This document shows positions 37,148 to 47,719 of a DNA stretch of 64,000 bases, piece by piece. The translations under genes were made by a program, and so were the position numbers. Below the pieces are notes generated by a model that saw nothing but the letters and a program-made list of their open reading frames with translations, had not been told where the DNA came from and made no database searches. The stretch lies in contig NZ_PPRS01000001.1 in the NCBI RefSeq assembly GCF_002902755.1, positions 28,617 to 92,616 on the forward strand, in the 5' to 3' direction. How positions within the stretch are numbered: the stretch's first letter is position 1; the number at the start of each line of letters is the position of its first letter. This DNA is from Mammaliicoccus lentus (GTDB lineage Bacteria; Bacillota; Bacilli; Staphylococcales; Staphylococcaceae).

Positions 37148-39390
37148 CAATTAAAACAGCAAATTTAGGATTCCCAAGACTAGGTAAGAAAAGAGAATGG
37201 AAAAAGGCAATTGAAAGTTATTGGTCAAATAAAATAGACAAAACTGAACTTAATCAAACATTACAAGATTTACACAAAGAAATTTTAACAATCCAACAAA
37301 ATCATCATGTTGATCAAATACCTGTTGGTGACTTTTCACTTTACGACCATGTTTTAGATACATCATTATTATTTAATATCATTCCAGAACGTTTTCAAGG
37401 TCGCGAAGTAGATGATGATTTACTATTTGATATTGCTAGAGGTAACAAAGAGCATGTAGCTAGTGCTTTAATTAAATGGTTTAATACTAACTATCACTAC
37501 ATCGTTCCTGAATGGGATAATGTAACACCTCAATTAAATCGTAATGTATTACTAGATAAATTTAATTTTTCAAAAGAATTAGGTGTAAATACTCATCCAG
37601 TTATTTTAGGACCTATCACTTACGTTGCACTTTCAAAAGGCGGAAACCAAACTTTTGATGAGAAAGTCAGAACATTACTACCTTTATATAAAGAAGTATT
37701 CCAAACGTTAACAGAAGCTGGTGCTGAATATATACAAGTAGATGAACCTATTCTTGTTACAGATAAAGCTAATGAATTACAAGTGATCACAGAAGAAGCA
37801 TATGCCTTCTTTAATAAAGAAGCTGCTTCAACTAATATCGTATTACAAACATACTTTGAACGCGTTGATTTGAATTTCGTTGGTAAATTACCTGTATACG
37901 GATTTGGGTTAGACTTCGTTCATGATAATGGTTATAACTTAAAACAAATCCAAGACGGACTATTCCCTAAAGAAAAAGCTTTATTTGCTGGAATTGTAGA
38001 CGGTCGAAACGTTTGGTCAGCTAATATTGAAGAAAAGAAATCATTGATTGAAACTTTACAATCTTATACTGACGAACTTGTTATTCAACCTTCATCTTCT
38101 TTATTACACGTACCAGTTACATTAGAAGAAGAAACTTTAGATGATTCAATACGCGATGGTTTAAGTTTCGCTACAGAAAAATTAGATGAATTATACGCAT
38201 TAAAACAATTATTTAATGAACAAGATGATACTTTATATAACCAATTAAAAGAACAATTTGAACGTTTTGAAGGTCAATCATTCAAACAATTAGAATATGA
38301 TTATGAAGCTGTTAAATCAGAGCGTGCAACACCATTTAAAGAGAGAAAAGTATTACAAGATCAATTATTAAATTTACCTGACCTACCTACAACTACGATT
38401 GGTTCTTTCCCACAATCTAGGGAAGTAAGAAAATATCGTGCTGACTGGAAGAACAATAGAATTACTGATGCACAGTATCAAGAGTTCCTTGAAAATGAAA
38501 TTAAACGTTGGATTGAAATTCAAGAAGATATTGGCTTAGACGTACTTGTTCATGGTGAATTCGAACGTAATGATATGGTTGAATTCTTTGGTGAAAAGTT
38601 AAATGGCTTCTTAGTAACTAAGTTTGGATGGGTTCAATCTTATGGATCACGTGCTGTAAAACCACCAATCATATACGGTGATGTTAAATGGACAGCTCCA
38701 TTAACAGTTGATGAAACATTATATGCACAAAGTTTAACGGATAAACCAGTTAAAGGTATGCTTACTGGGCCTGTTACAATTTTAAACTGGTCATTTGAGC
38801 GTGTTGATATTCCAAGACGTGAAGTACAAGACCAAATCGCGCTTGCTATTAACGAGGAAGTACTAGCACTTGAAGACGCAGGTATTAAAATTATACAAGT
38901 TGATGAACCAGCATTACGAGAAGGCTTACCGCTTCGTTCAGAATATCATGAAGATTATTTAGATAAAGCAGTACATTCATTTAAATTATCAACATCATCT
39001 GTTCAAGACTCAACGCAAATTCATACGCATATGTGCTATTCTCAGTTCGGACAAATCATTCATGCTATTAAATCACTAGATGCGGATGTTATTTCAATAG
39101 AAACTTCTAGAAGTCACGGTGATTTAATTCAAGATTTCGAAGACATCACATATGATTTAGGTATTGGTTTAGGCGTTTATGATATTCATAGCCCGCGTAT
39201 TCCAACAGAAGAAGAAATTACAGTTGCTATCAATAGAGCACTTAAAGAAATTGATCGTTCATTATTCTGGGTTAACCCAGATTGTGGTCTAAAAACAAGA
39301 AAAGAAGACGAAGTTAAAGAAGCTTTAAATGTGCTTGTTCGTTCAGTTGAAAAGCTACGTCAAGATAACACAGTCAAACAACCAAATTAA
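37144..39390 (+). CDS. metE: Cobalamin-independent methionine synthase
   Basis: 748 residues, full length. The N-terminal half starts '[20 protein letters not shown]'; the C-terminal catalytic barrel has '[20 protein letters not shown]', '[16 protein letters not shown]', the zinc motif '[10 protein letters not shown]' (His, Cys) and '[11 protein letters not shown]' (Cys). It methylates homocysteine from 5-methyl-THF triglutamate. The ATGA overlap with metF shows operon coupling. Confidence 0.98.
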   Translation: MTIKTANLGFPRLGKKREWKKAIESYWSNKIDKTELNQTLQDLHKEILTIQQNHHVDQIPVGDFSLYDHVLDTSLLFNIIPERFQGREVDDDLLFDIARGNKEHVASALIKWFNTNYHYIVPEWDNVTPQLNRNVLLDKFNFSKELGVNTHPVILGPITYVALSKGGNQTFDEKVRTLLPLYKEVFQTLTEAGAEYIQVDEPILVTDKANELQVITEEAYAFFNKEAASTNIVLQTYFERVDLNFVGKLPVYGFGLDFVHDNGYNLKQIQDGLFPKEKALFAGIVDGRNVWSANIEEKKSLIETLQSYTDELVIQPSSSLLHVPVTLEEETLDDSIRDGLSFATEKLDELYALKQLFNEQDDTLYNQLKEQFERFEGQSFKQLEYDYEAVKSERATPFKERKVLQDQLLNLPDLPTTTIGSFPQSREVRKYRADWKNNRITDAQYQEFLENEIKRWIEIQEDIGLDVLVHGEFERNDMVEFFGEKLNGFLVTKFGWVQSYGSRAVKPPIIYGDVKWTAPLTVDETLYAQSLTDKPVKGMLTGPVTILNWSFERVDIPRREVQDQIALAINEEVLALEDAGIKIIQVDEPALREGLPLRSEYHEDYLDKAVHSFKLSTSSVQDSTQIHTHMCYSQFGQIIHAIKSLDADVISIETSRSHGDLIQDFEDITYDLGIGLGVYDIHSPRIPTEEEITVAINRALKEIDRSLFWVNPDCGLKTRKEDEVKEALNVLVRSVEKLRQDNTVKQPN

Positions 39391-39410
39391 TCAAAATAAG
39401 AGGTGATGTT

Positions 39411-40154
39411 ATGTCATATCCATTGTGGGAATCACTGAGCCAACTAAAGAAATATAAATGGGTCGATTTAACGCATACTTTTGATTCTGAATCTCCACAT
39501 TTTTCATCATTTGAAAATGCTGAAACGAAAACTTTATATCAAGTGAAAGATGATGGATTCTTTGCTCAATCTTGGCAATTTGCAACACAATATGGCACAC
39601 ATATAGATGCCCCTATTCATTTTGTAGAACATAAACGTTATCTACATGAATTAGGTTTACAAGAAACGGTCTTACCTTTAATAGTACTAGACTTCTCAAA
39701 AGAAGTTGAACAAGATGCAGACTTTAGATTAACAAAAGAACATATCCTTAAATGGGAAGCTGAGAATGGTCAAATTGAACAAGATACATTTGTCGCTTTT
39801 AGAAGTGATTGGTCTAAACGTTGGCCAGATAAAGAACAATTTGAAAATAGAGATGCAGATGGAAACGAGCATCTACCAGGTTGGTCATTAGATGCCTTGA
39901 AATATTTATTCGAAGAAAGAAAAATAAAATCAATAGGACATGAAACGTTCGATACAGATGCTTCTATTGATATCCGTAAACATAACGACATCGTAGGTGA
40001 ACGTTATGTGCTCGGTTTAGATACATTCCAGATAGAACTGTTAACCGGATTAGATGAACTACCAACACGTGGTTCAGTCATTTTAGCCATTAGTCCAAAA
40101 CCTAAAAATGCCCCCGGATTCCCTGTCCGAGCATTTGCTATTAGCCCAAGTTAA
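39411..40154 (+). CDS. Cyclase-family (kynurenine formamidase-like) metal hydrolase
   Basis: 247 residues. The signature 'YGTHIDAPIHF' (H-x-G-T-H-x-D-x-P-x-H like) binds the divalent metal, with 'WVDLTHTFDSESPHF' at the start and 'SIGHETFDTDASID' as the second metal motif. Family members are kynurenine formamidases or cyclic amide hydrolases. It is the fifth gene behind the Met T-box, 20 bases after metE with GAGGTGATG as RBS. In S. aureus a gene called mdh occupies this operon position, so the partner differs in annotation or identity. A role in sulfur or one-carbon metabolism is inferred. Confidence 0.8.
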   Translation: MSYPLWESLSQLKKYKWVDLTHTFDSESPHFSSFENAETKTLYQVKDDGFFAQSWQFATQYGTHIDAPIHFVEHKRYLHELGLQETVLPLIVLDFSKEVEQDADFRLTKEHILKWEAENGQIEQDTFVAFRSDWSKRWPDKEQFENRDADGNEHLPGWSLDALKYLFEERKIKSIGHETFDTDASIDIRKHNDIVGERYVLGLDTFQIELLTGLDELPTRGSVILAISPKPKNAPGFPVRAFAISPS

Positions 40155-40161
40155 TAGCACA

Positions 40162-40199
40162 CTGCCATATAGTATTTTTGAGCGAGTATTATATGGCAG
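40162..40199 (+). terminator. Hairpin after the met operon
   Basis: CTGCCATAT pairs with ATATGGCAG around a 20-base loop. It lacks a clear T run, so it may be an mRNA 3' stabiliser rather than a terminator. Confidence 0.5.
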
Positions 40200-40231
40200 C
40201 CCCTTACCTATATTAAATAAATACGTAACAA

Positions 40232-40273
40232 AAAAGCAGAACCTTTCGGTGGAGATCGAAAGGTTCTGCTTTT
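40232..40273. terminator. Bidirectional terminator
   Basis: The 17-bp stem AAAAGCAGAACCTTTCG / CGAAAGGTTCTGCTTTT has an 8-base loop; convergent met operon and cstA share it. Confidence 0.92.
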
Positions 40274-40276
40274 ATA

Positions 40277-41731
40277 TTAATATTTAGGTGCTGTTGGTGA
40301 TAAAATTTGATGATCAATTTCAAATTCTGTTTCACTATTTTTACGATATATATAATAGAAATACATCGTCCATAGTATCGTTAAGCCAGCTGATAACCAA
40401 TAACTAAGCGATAAATCTATACCTAAACCAATTGGCTGACTTAAAATATATGTGAATATATTCCACGTCATAAAGAGTGCCGGTATTAAAGCTACATAGA
40501 AGTTCTTATTAGATAACAATAGATACATCGTACCAATCCATAACGCCACAGTTGCAGTTGTTTGGTTAGCCCACGAGAAGTATCTCCATAAAATTGTGAA
40601 ATCTACTGTAGTTAGAATAAAACTAATCACAAACATTGGAATTGCTATTGCGAATCGTTTCCAAACTTGCTTTTGACCGAAGTTGAAATAATCAGCAAGA
40701 ATCATTCTTGCACTTCTAAACGACGTATCACCACTCGTAATTGGCAATACAATAACCCCTAATATTGCAAGCGTGCCAAATACTGAGCCTAGTAACATAG
40801 TAGATGCTTCACTCACTACAAGAGCCGCTTCCCCTTTTGCTAGTACTTCTTGAAGTCCACCATAACCACCGAATAAACTCATAGCAGCAGCAGCCCAAAT
40901 CATAGCAATAATTCCTTCTGCAATCATCATGCCATAGAATATCATACGACCATTCTTTTCACGATTTGTCGTTCTAGAAATGATTGGAGATTGAGTAGCA
41001 TGGAAACCTGATAAAGCCCCACAAGTAATCGTAAAGAATAATAATGGGAATATAGGCGCTGAATCAGGATGCATATTCTTCAACGTTAATTCAGGAATTT
41101 CTGCACCAGTCATCAACAATCTAATGAAAATACCAACAGCTGAAATCATTAAAATAAAACCAAATATCGGATATACTTTACCAATAATTTTATCAATCGG
41201 TAAAACTGTTGATAAGAAATAATATAAGAAAATCACAAATATAATAATACCTAAAGCTATTCTACCGTCCATTAACGAATGTAAAAGTAACGCCGGACTC
41301 GTAACAAAAACTGTCCCTGTAAGTAATAACAATAACAATGTAAACACGTTTACAAGGTGTTTCATAACATTACCTAAAAATTTACCCGCCAATTCAGGTA
41401 AATGGGCCCCTTTATTACGTATAGAAATCATACCTGTTAAATAATCGTGCACTGCCCCTGCAAAAATTGATCCAAGAACAATCCATAAAAACGCAACTGG
41501 ACCATATAAAGCACCCATAATAGGTCCAAATATCGGTCCAACACCTGCTATATTCAACAATTGTATTAATGAGTTCTTATTCGTCGACATAGGAACATAA
41601 TCAATATTATCACGTTGGTCATGAGCAGGAGTCGGACGCTCCTCTTTAACACCAAACATTTTTTCAATATATTTACCATATGTAAAATACCCTATAATTA
41701 ACAAAGCAATTGATACTAAAAATGTTATCAT
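40277..41731 (-). CDS. cstA: Carbon starvation protein A (peptide/pyruvate transporter family)
   Basis: 484 residues with about 14 hydrophobic segments. 'QLLNIAGVGPIFGPIMGALYGPVAFLWIVLGSIFAGAVHDYLTGM' is the CstA signature, with 'TITCGALSGFHATQSPIISR' a second. Short CstA forms of this type are known in Bacillota and act as pyruvate or peptide importers. The start is MITFLV (41729-41731) after GGGG; an upstream TTG is unlikely. A catabolite-responsive element sits just upstream. Confidence 0.92.
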   Translation of the reverse strand: MITFLVSIALLIIGYFTYGKYIEKMFGVKEERPTPAHDQRDNIDYVPMSTNKNSLIQLLNIAGVGPIFGPIMGALYGPVAFLWIVLGSIFAGAVHDYLTGMISIRNKGAHLPELAGKFLGNVMKHLVNVFTLLLLLLTGTVFVTSPALLLHSLMDGRIALGIIIFVIFLYYFLSTVLPIDKIIGKVYPIFGFILMISAVGIFIRLLMTGAEIPELTLKNMHPDSAPIFPLLFFTITCGALSGFHATQSPIISRTTNREKNGRMIFYGMMIAEGIIAMIWAAAAMSLFGGYGGLQEVLAKGEAALVVSEASTMLLGSVFGTLAILGVIVLPITSGDTSFRSARMILADYFNFGQKQVWKRFAIAIPMFVISFILTTVDFTILWRYFSWANQTTATVALWIGTMYLLLSNKNFYVALIPALFMTWNIFTYILSQPIGLGIDLSLSYWLSAGLTILWTMYFYYIYRKNSETEFEIDHQILSPTAPKY

Positions 41732-41749
41732 GCAAAATCCCCCTTTTGT

Positions 41750-41765
41750 TTGCAAACGCTTTCAA
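41750..41765. promoter_or_regulatory. cre site (CcpA binding)
   Basis: TTGCAAACGCTTTCAA fits the cre consensus WTGNAARCGNWWNCAW, 19 bases before the cstA start. Glucose-dependent repression of cstA is expected. Confidence 0.85.
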
Positions 41766-41852
41766 ATCAAAGTATAAATTATATATTAGTAAAAAACAAT
41801 ACTTAAAAATAATTAATCACTACTTATACGATTGGATAAGTAATAATAAAAA

Positions 41853-41887
41853 ACTACCACCAAAATAATAAATAATTTGGTGGTAGT
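41853..41887. terminator. Terminator of the noc-side operon
   Basis: ACTACCACCAAA pairs with TTTGGTGGTAGT around an 11-base AT loop; A-rich on the left gives a U run for minus-strand transcripts. Confidence 0.88.
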
Positions 41888-41906
41888 CATAATTCATATA
41901 TTATAT

Positions 41907-42749
41907 TTAAGAATTTCTTTTATAAACTTTAATCGTAATTTCATAAAAGTCTTTATGTTCTTCATCTATACGTTTTACTTTGATGCCTTCTTTTTCAACA
42001 TTTTTAATACTTTGTCCAAGTGCATCAATTGCTTCAGTTATATCTTGTTCAAATTGAAATTGTTTAGCTTTTACTTTTTCAGATCCTCGTATTTTTTTCA
42101 CACGATCTTCAGTTTGCTTAACATTTAAATTTTGTGACTGAATAGCCGTTAAGACATCTTGTTGTTCTTCATCTTCTAATCCCAACAAAGCTCTTGCATG
42201 TCTTTCAGTAATTTCACCTTTTTGTAATGATATGACGATGGGCTCTGATAGTTTTAACAATCTTAATTTGTTCGCTATAAATGATTGGCTTTTCCCCATG
42301 CTTACAGCTAAGTCTTGTTGTGTTATTCCTTCTAAATCAAGTAATTTTCTATAAGCCTCTGCTTCTTCTATAGCTGAAAGATTTTCACGTTGAATATTCT
42401 CTATAAGTGCCACAGCTGCAGTTTCTTTATCATTTAAGGGCTTTATGATGGCTTCAGTTTCAGGTAGATCGTTATGTTTAATTGCGCGAAATCTGCGTTC
42501 ACCTGCAATAATTTCATACATACCTTCTTCTATTGGACGAACTACAATTGGTTGTAACAATCCATGTTCTTTAATAGACTGCGCTAATTCCTTTATCTTT
42601 GACTCATCAAAAACTTTTCTCGGTTGATAACGGTTAGGCACAATTTTTTCTGTTGAAATTATCGCGACGTTGCCTTCATTTCTTGCTTCTTCTATGTGTT
42701 CTAATTCTTTGTCTTTAAGTCCAAATAATTTAGAAAAAGGTTTTTTCAT
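41907..42749 (-). CDS. noc: Nucleoid occlusion protein Noc (ParB family)
   Basis: 280 residues. The N-terminus 'MKKPFSKLFGLKDKELE' is the membrane-targeting amphipathic helix of Noc. ParB-type CTPase domain: 'IVPNRYQPRKVFDESK', 'IIAGERRFRAI', 'ENIQRENLSAIEEAEAYRK'; HTH 'ITQQDLAVSMGKSQSFIANKLRLL'. Noc binds NBS sites and stops FtsZ rings forming over the chromosome. Downstream gene of rsmG, with an NBS-like palindrome between them. Confidence 0.95.
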   Translation of the reverse strand: MKKPFSKLFGLKDKELEHIEEARNEGNVAIISTEKIVPNRYQPRKVFDESKIKELAQSIKEHGLLQPIVVRPIEEGMYEIIAGERRFRAIKHNDLPETEAIIKPLNDKETAAVALIENIQRENLSAIEEAEAYRKLLDLEGITQQDLAVSMGKSQSFIANKLRLLKLSEPIVISLQKGEITERHARALLGLEDEEQQDVLTAIQSQNLNVKQTEDRVKKIRGSEKVKAKQFQFEQDITEAIDALGQSIKNVEKEGIKVKRIDEEHKDFYEITIKVYKRNS

Positions 42750-42777
42750 TTCAATCTACCCACTTTCATTCTTACGT

Positions 42778-42791
42778 ATTTCCCAGGAAAT
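42778..42791. promoter_or_regulatory. Noc-binding site-like palindrome
   Basis: ATTTCCCAGGAAAT matches the Bacillus consensus ATTTCCCGGGAAAT at 13 of 14 positions. It lies 28 bases upstream of noc, touching the rsmG stop codon. Confidence 0.7.
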
Positions 42792-43507
42792 TATTTTGTT
42801 AAAGGTTCTTTATTAGGTGTTCCTGGTTTTCTTGGATATTTCTTAGGTGTTTGTTTAAATTTATCAATCGCAATTATTTGTCTTGTGCTTTCTTCTAATG
42901 GAAGTTTAAATTCATAAACTTTATTTAATTTTCCACCTAACACTGAAATTGCAAACTGTGCATCATCTAATTCTTCATCGCCTTGAGAACCTTTTAATGC
43001 AACAAACTGCCCGCCTTTTTTAACTAGTGGTAAACACAACTCACTCAATACAGATAATCTTGCTACAGCGCGTGCCGTTACTAAATCAAAGCTTTCACGG
43101 TATTGTCCTTTGCCAAACGTTTCTGCTCTATCATGTACAAAATTCACTTTATCTATTTCAAGTTTATTAGCTAATTCATTTAAAAACTTAATACGTTTAT
43201 TTAAGCTATCTACAATCGTTATTTGTAAGTGTGGATATATAATTTTAAGTGGAATACTTGGAAAACCGGCTCCAGCTCCTACATCACAAATAGATTCGAT
43301 TTCATTAAAATCTACATAAAAAGCAGGTGTCACAGAATCAAAAAAGTGCTTTAAATACACTTCTTCTTTTTCTGTTACTGCTGTTAAGTTAATTTTTTCA
43401 TTCCACTCAACTAACATTTCAAAATATGTCTCAAATTGTTTTAATTGTTGATCAGTAAGTGTAATACCTGAATCTTTTAATAAGTTGATAAAAGTTTGTT
43501 CGTTCAT
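42791..43507 (-). CDS. rsmG: 16S rRNA (guanine527-N7)-methyltransferase
   Basis: 238 residues from MNEQTF. SAM-binding fold: '[20 protein letters not shown]' (motif I), '[18 protein letters not shown]', '[17 protein letters not shown]'. It methylates G527 of 16S rRNA; loss gives low-level streptomycin resistance. Start at 43505-43507 after AAGGTGG; the longer frame runs into mnmG. One base separates it from the mnmG stop. Confidence 0.97.
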   Translation of the reverse strand: MNEQTFINLLKDSGITLTDQQLKQFETYFEMLVEWNEKINLTAVTEKEEVYLKHFFDSVTPAFYVDFNEIESICDVGAGAGFPSIPLKIIYPHLQITIVDSLNKRIKFLNELANKLEIDKVNFVHDRAETFGKGQYRESFDLVTARAVARLSVLSELCLPLVKKGGQFVALKGSQGDEELDDAQFAISVLGGKLNKVYEFKLPLEESTRQIIAIDKFKQTPKKYPRKPGTPNKEPLTK

Positions 43508-43508
43508 T

Positions 43509-45383
43509 TTAGTCCACCTTCTGGATTTTACCTTGTTCAATATAAACAAGTAAGATAGATATATCTGCTGGGTTAACACCTGAAATACGAGATGCTTGTG
43601 CAATATCTAACGGGTTAACTTCTTTAAGTTTTTCTCTTGCTTCAGAAGCTAAACTATTGATTGCATCATAGTCTATATTCAGAGGTATTTTTTTGTCTTC
43701 CATACGTTTAACTTTCTCAACTTGAGCTAATGATTTTTGAATGTAACCTTCATATTTCGTTTGAATTTCAACTTGTTCTTGGATGTCTTCATTAACTGGA
43801 GAAGTTGCTTGTAAGATTTCCATGATAGCATTGTAATCCATTTCTGGTCTACGTAATAAATCTAAAGCTAATATACCATCTTTAAGTGCTGAACCTCCAC
43901 GGCTTTCAATAACACTTTGTGTATGTTCATTCGGCTTAATACGAATAGATTGTAATCTCTCTTGTTCAGCTTTGATACTTTCACGTTTTTGATTGAATTT
44001 AGCATAACGTTCTTCTGAAATCATACCAATTTCGTAACCAATATCTGTTAATCTTAAATCGGCATTATCATGTCTCAACAATAAACGGTGTTCAGCACGT
44101 GATGTTAATAGACGATATGGTTCATTTGTGCCTTTTGTTATTAAGTCATCAATCAATACACCGATATAAGCATCAGAACGACGTAATACAACATCTTCTT
44201 TACCTAATACTTTTCCTGCCGCATTAATACCAGCCATTAAACCTTGACCAGCCGCTTCTTCATAACCAGAAGTTCCGTTAATTTGACCTGCAGTAAATAA
44301 GTTTTTAACTAATTTAGTTTCTAATGTCGGCCATAATTGTGTAGGTACAATTGCATCATATTCAATAGCATAACCGGCTCTCATCATATCTGCTTTTTCA
44401 AGTCCCGGTATTGTTTCTAACATTTTACGTTGTACTTCTTCAGGTAAGCTTGTAGATAAACCTTGTACATAAACTTCTTGAGTTTTACGACCTTCAGGCT
44501 CTAAGAACAATTGGTGTCTTGGTTTATCGTTAAATCTTACGAATTTATCTTCAATTGAAGGACAGTATCTTGGGCCAGTACCTTTTATCATGCCTGAATA
44601 CATTGCTGATAGATGTAAATTGTCATCAATCACTTTATGTGTTTGTTCATTCGTATAAGTTAACCAACATGGTAATTGGTCTAAAATATATTCTGTCGTT
44701 TCATAACTAAATGCTCTACCTACATCATCACCTGGTTGAATTTCAGTCTTACTGTAATCAATTGTGCCACCATTAACACGAGGTGGTGTTCCAGTTTTGA
44801 AACGAACTATGTCGAAACCTAAATCTCTTAAATGGTCTGCTAATGTGATTGAAGGCATTTGATGGTTTGGACCACTTGAATATTTTAAGTTACCTAAAAT
44901 AATTTCACCACGTAAAAATGTACCAGTTGTTAATACAACAGAATCAGCTAGATATTGAGTGCCGATAACCATTTCCACGCCTTTTACTACATCATCTTCT
45001 ATAATTAAACGTTCTACCATACCTTGCATAATATCAAGGTTAGGCTCATCTTCTAATACACGTTTCATTTCTTCTTGGTATAATACTTTATCTGCTTGAG
45101 CACGTAATGCGCGTACTGCTGGACCTTTACCAGTGTTTAACATACGCATTTGGATGTGTGTTTTATCAATTGTCTTAGCCATTTGTCCACCAAGTGCATC
45201 AATTTCTCTTACAACTATACCTTTTGCTGGACCACCAACTGATGGGTTACATGGCATAAACGCTACACTATCTAAGTTAATTGTAAGCATTAAAGTTTTT
45301 GCGCCACGTCTCGCTGAAGCTAATCCTGCTTCTACACCAGCGTGTCCTGCTCCGACAACAATAACATCATATTTTTGTGTCAA
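43509..45383 (-). CDS. mnmG: tRNA uridine-5-carboxymethylaminomethyl modification enzyme MnmG (GidA)
   Basis: 624 residues. FAD-binding '[19 protein letters not shown]', '[18 protein letters not shown]', '[20 protein letters not shown]' and the C-terminal '[21 protein letters not shown]'. Works with MnmE to modify the wobble uridine of tRNAs. In the order rpmH-rnpA-khpB-mnmE-mnmG-rsmG-noc. Confidence 0.98.
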   Translation of the reverse strand: MTQKYDVIVVGAGHAGVEAGLASARRGAKTLMLTINLDSVAFMPCNPSVGGPAKGIVVREIDALGGQMAKTIDKTHIQMRMLNTGKGPAVRALRAQADKVLYQEEMKRVLEDEPNLDIMQGMVERLIIEDDVVKGVEMVIGTQYLADSVVLTTGTFLRGEIILGNLKYSSGPNHQMPSITLADHLRDLGFDIVRFKTGTPPRVNGGTIDYSKTEIQPGDDVGRAFSYETTEYILDQLPCWLTYTNEQTHKVIDDNLHLSAMYSGMIKGTGPRYCPSIEDKFVRFNDKPRHQLFLEPEGRKTQEVYVQGLSTSLPEEVQRKMLETIPGLEKADMMRAGYAIEYDAIVPTQLWPTLETKLVKNLFTAGQINGTSGYEEAAGQGLMAGINAAGKVLGKEDVVLRRSDAYIGVLIDDLITKGTNEPYRLLTSRAEHRLLLRHDNADLRLTDIGYEIGMISEERYAKFNQKRESIKAEQERLQSIRIKPNEHTQSVIESRGGSALKDGILALDLLRRPEMDYNAIMEILQATSPVNEDIQEQVEIQTKYEGYIQKSLAQVEKVKRMEDKKIPLNIDYDAINSLASEAREKLKEVNPLDIAQASRISGVNPADISILLVYIEQGKIQKVD

Positions 45384-45397
45384 AATTTTTCCTCCTT

Positions 45398-46777
45398 TTA
45401 TTTTCCTAAACAGAATTGGCTAAACAATTGGTCAATAAGTGATTCACTTGCTTCTTCACCTATAACTTCACCTAGCAATTCCCAAGTTTTGATTAAATCA
45501 ATTTGTACTATATCTATTGGAATGCCTTCTTCAGCTGAATGAATTGCGTCATTAATTGAAGACTTCGCGTCTTTTAACAGTGCAATATGTCTTGAATTAG
45601 ATACATAAGTCATGTCTTGTGACTGAACTTGTCCACCAAAGAATAATTCTGATATCTTTTGTTCTAACTCTTCAATACCTTGTTGTTCTACCATCGATGT
45701 CTGTACGATAGGATGGTCACCTATCATCTCTTTCAGCTCATCCATATCAAGGTGCTGTTCTAAATCTGTTTTATTTATAATAACTATGAAGTCTTCATTT
45801 TTAATAGCTTCAAACAATTGGTAATCACTTTCTGTCAGTGATTCATTATAATTTAATACGAACAATATTAAATCTGCTTCTGACAAAGCTTTCCTTGATC
45901 TTTCAACGCCAATTTTTTCTACGATATCTTCTGTTTCTCTAATACCTGCTGTATCCACTAATCGTAAAGGCACACCACGAACATTAACATATTCTTCTAA
46001 TACGTCTCTAGTCGTCCCTGCTACTTCTGTAACGATTGCTTTATTATCTTGAATTAAATTATTAAGCATTGAGCTCTTACCAACGTTTGGTTTACCTACT
46101 ATTACTGTAGACAAGCCTTCTCTCATAATTTTCCCTTGTTGACCTGTCTTCAATAATTTATCGATTTCTTGCTCTATGTTAGCAGCTTCTTTTAATAGAA
46201 ATTGAGATGTTGCTTCTTCTACGTCATCATACTCAGGGTAGTCTATATTAACTTCAACTTGTGCTAGTATTTCTAGTATAGATTGCCTTAGCCCTTTTAT
46301 AAGTTCACTTAGACGCCCTTCCATCTGCCCTAAGGCTACCTTGGATGCGCGTTCCGTCTTAGAACGTATGAAATCCATCACTGCTTCTGCTTGTGATAAG
46401 TCAATACGACCATGTAAGAAAGCTCTCTTTGTAAATTCACCCGGATCCGCCATTCTTGCTCCATTTGATAACGTTAATTCAAGTACACGATTAACAGTTA
46501 CTAGACCACCGTGACAATTAATTTCTACGATATCTTCTCTTGTAAAAGTCTTAGGCGCTCTCATAACAGCCGCCATTACTTCTTCAACAATTTCGCCACT
46601 GTCAGGATCCAAAATATGTCCGTAATTAATCGTATGTGAATCGACTTCTGATAATTGTTTTTTCCCTTTATATATACTATCAGCGATACTTATCGCATCC
46701 GGACCACTTAAACGTACAATTGCGATTGCGCCTTCACCCATAGGCGTAGAGATACTTGTAATTGTATCTAGTTCCAT
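45398..46777 (-). CDS. mnmE: tRNA modification GTPase MnmE (TrmE)
   Basis: 459 residues. The N-terminal folate-binding domain begins '[20 protein letters not shown]'; the inserted G domain has '[18 protein letters not shown]', '[12 protein letters not shown]', '[10 protein letters not shown]' and 'INKTD'; the C-terminus ends in the conserved 'FSQFCLGK' (CxGK). Full length. Partner of MnmG. Confidence 0.98.
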   Translation of the reverse strand: MELDTITSISTPMGEGAIAIVRLSGPDAISIADSIYKGKKQLSEVDSHTINYGHILDPDSGEIVEEVMAAVMRAPKTFTREDIVEINCHGGLVTVNRVLELTLSNGARMADPGEFTKRAFLHGRIDLSQAEAVMDFIRSKTERASKVALGQMEGRLSELIKGLRQSILEILAQVEVNIDYPEYDDVEEATSQFLLKEAANIEQEIDKLLKTGQQGKIMREGLSTVIVGKPNVGKSSMLNNLIQDNKAIVTEVAGTTRDVLEEYVNVRGVPLRLVDTAGIRETEDIVEKIGVERSRKALSEADLILFVLNYNESLTESDYQLFEAIKNEDFIVIINKTDLEQHLDMDELKEMIGDHPIVQTSMVEQQGIEELEQKISELFFGGQVQSQDMTYVSNSRHIALLKDAKSSINDAIHSAEEGIPIDIVQIDLIKTWELLGEVIGEEASESLIDQLFSQFCLGK

Positions 46778-46865
46778 TATTTTTCTCCTCCACCATTCAT
46801 GCTATTCATTCTTTTGATTGTAAATGGTTTTGTAACAATTTTCGAATATATTGTTCGAAAAAATG

Positions 46866-46887
46866 CGGAGCGAGATAACTCACTCCG
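46866..46887 (-). terminator. Terminator between khpB and mnmE
   Basis: On the minus strand CGGAGTGAG and CTCGCTCCG pair around TTAT, with a U-rich run (GCATTTTTTCG) after it. Confidence 0.7.
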
Positions 46888-46894
46888 ACCATTA

Positions 46895-47689
46895 TCATTT
46901 ATTCTTGATGACTAAATATCGATGAGGTTCTCTTCCTTCAGAGTATGTTTCGATATCTTCAACTTTACTTAATGCCTGATGCATTATCTTTCTTTCGAAG
47001 TTATACATTGGTTCTAACTTAACTGGTCTTTTCGTTTGTTTAGCTTTTTTAGCCATATTTATAGCTAGCTGCTCTAATGTTTCTTTACGTTTCGCTCGAT
47101 AAGATTCAATATCTAATATTAACGTGTAATATCCTTTAATATATTGATGCATATAATTTTGTCCGACAGTTTGTAAGGCATTTAACACTTGCCCTCTTTT
47201 ACCTATTATATAGGAAGCTTGATCAGACGACATATCGATATACAATGTATTAGATTTAATTTTATAAGACCCTTCTACATTAATATTCATTTCTTTAATG
47301 ATATTCAATATATACTCTAATGTTTGGTCTGCGATGTCATTTAACGCGTTTTTCTTCTCATTCTGAGAATGATTGGAATTATCTTCTGATACGGTATTTT
47401 CATTATCTTCTGTTATATTGTTGCTTTCTGTATCTTCATCTAGATCTTGCGTTTGTTGTTCATTTTGTTGATTTCGATTTCTTAAATCTTCTATTGAATT
47501 AAACTCTTTTAATTCTGGATCAATAATCGTTAATTCAATACGAGCATCTTGCTTCATAAAACCAAAAATGCCTTTTTTACCTTCATTTATTACATCGATT
47601 CTTACTTGTTGCTCTTGAACATTTAAATCTTTTAAACCTTGTTGTAGTGCTTGTTCTACTGATTGTCCTTCATAGTTTGATTTAAGCAT
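46895..47689 (-). CDS. khpB: RNA-binding protein KhpB (Jag/EloR)
   Basis: 264 residues. Jag_N domain 'SVEQALQQGLKDLNVQEQQ' with 'GKKGIFGFMKQDARIEL'; an acidic, Gln/Asn-rich linker (about 75-120); a KH domain with 'SDQASYIIGKRGQVLNALQ'; and an R3H domain with 'RAKRKETLEQLAINMAKKAK'. It binds RNA with KhpA and links to cell elongation. YidC/SpoIIIJ, usually between rnpA and jag in Bacillus, is absent, as in staphylococci. Confidence 0.93.
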   Translation of the reverse strand: MLKSNYEGQSVEQALQQGLKDLNVQEQQVRIDVINEGKKGIFGFMKQDARIELTIIDPELKEFNSIEDLRNRNQQNEQQTQDLDEDTESNNITEDNENTVSEDNSNHSQNEKKNALNDIADQTLEYILNIIKEMNINVEGSYKIKSNTLYIDMSSDQASYIIGKRGQVLNALQTVGQNYMHQYIKGYYTLILDIESYRAKRKETLEQLAINMAKKAKQTKRPVKLEPMYNFERKIMHQALSKVEDIETYSEGREPHRYLVIKNK

Positions 47690-47719
47690 ACTGCAACCTC
47701 CTAGTAATTATTAAAATAC

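Noticed and set aside
46845..46862. TTCGAA-N7-TTCGAA as a LexA/SOS box
   Set aside because: It does not have the CGAAC-N4-GTTCG pattern used in staphylococci.
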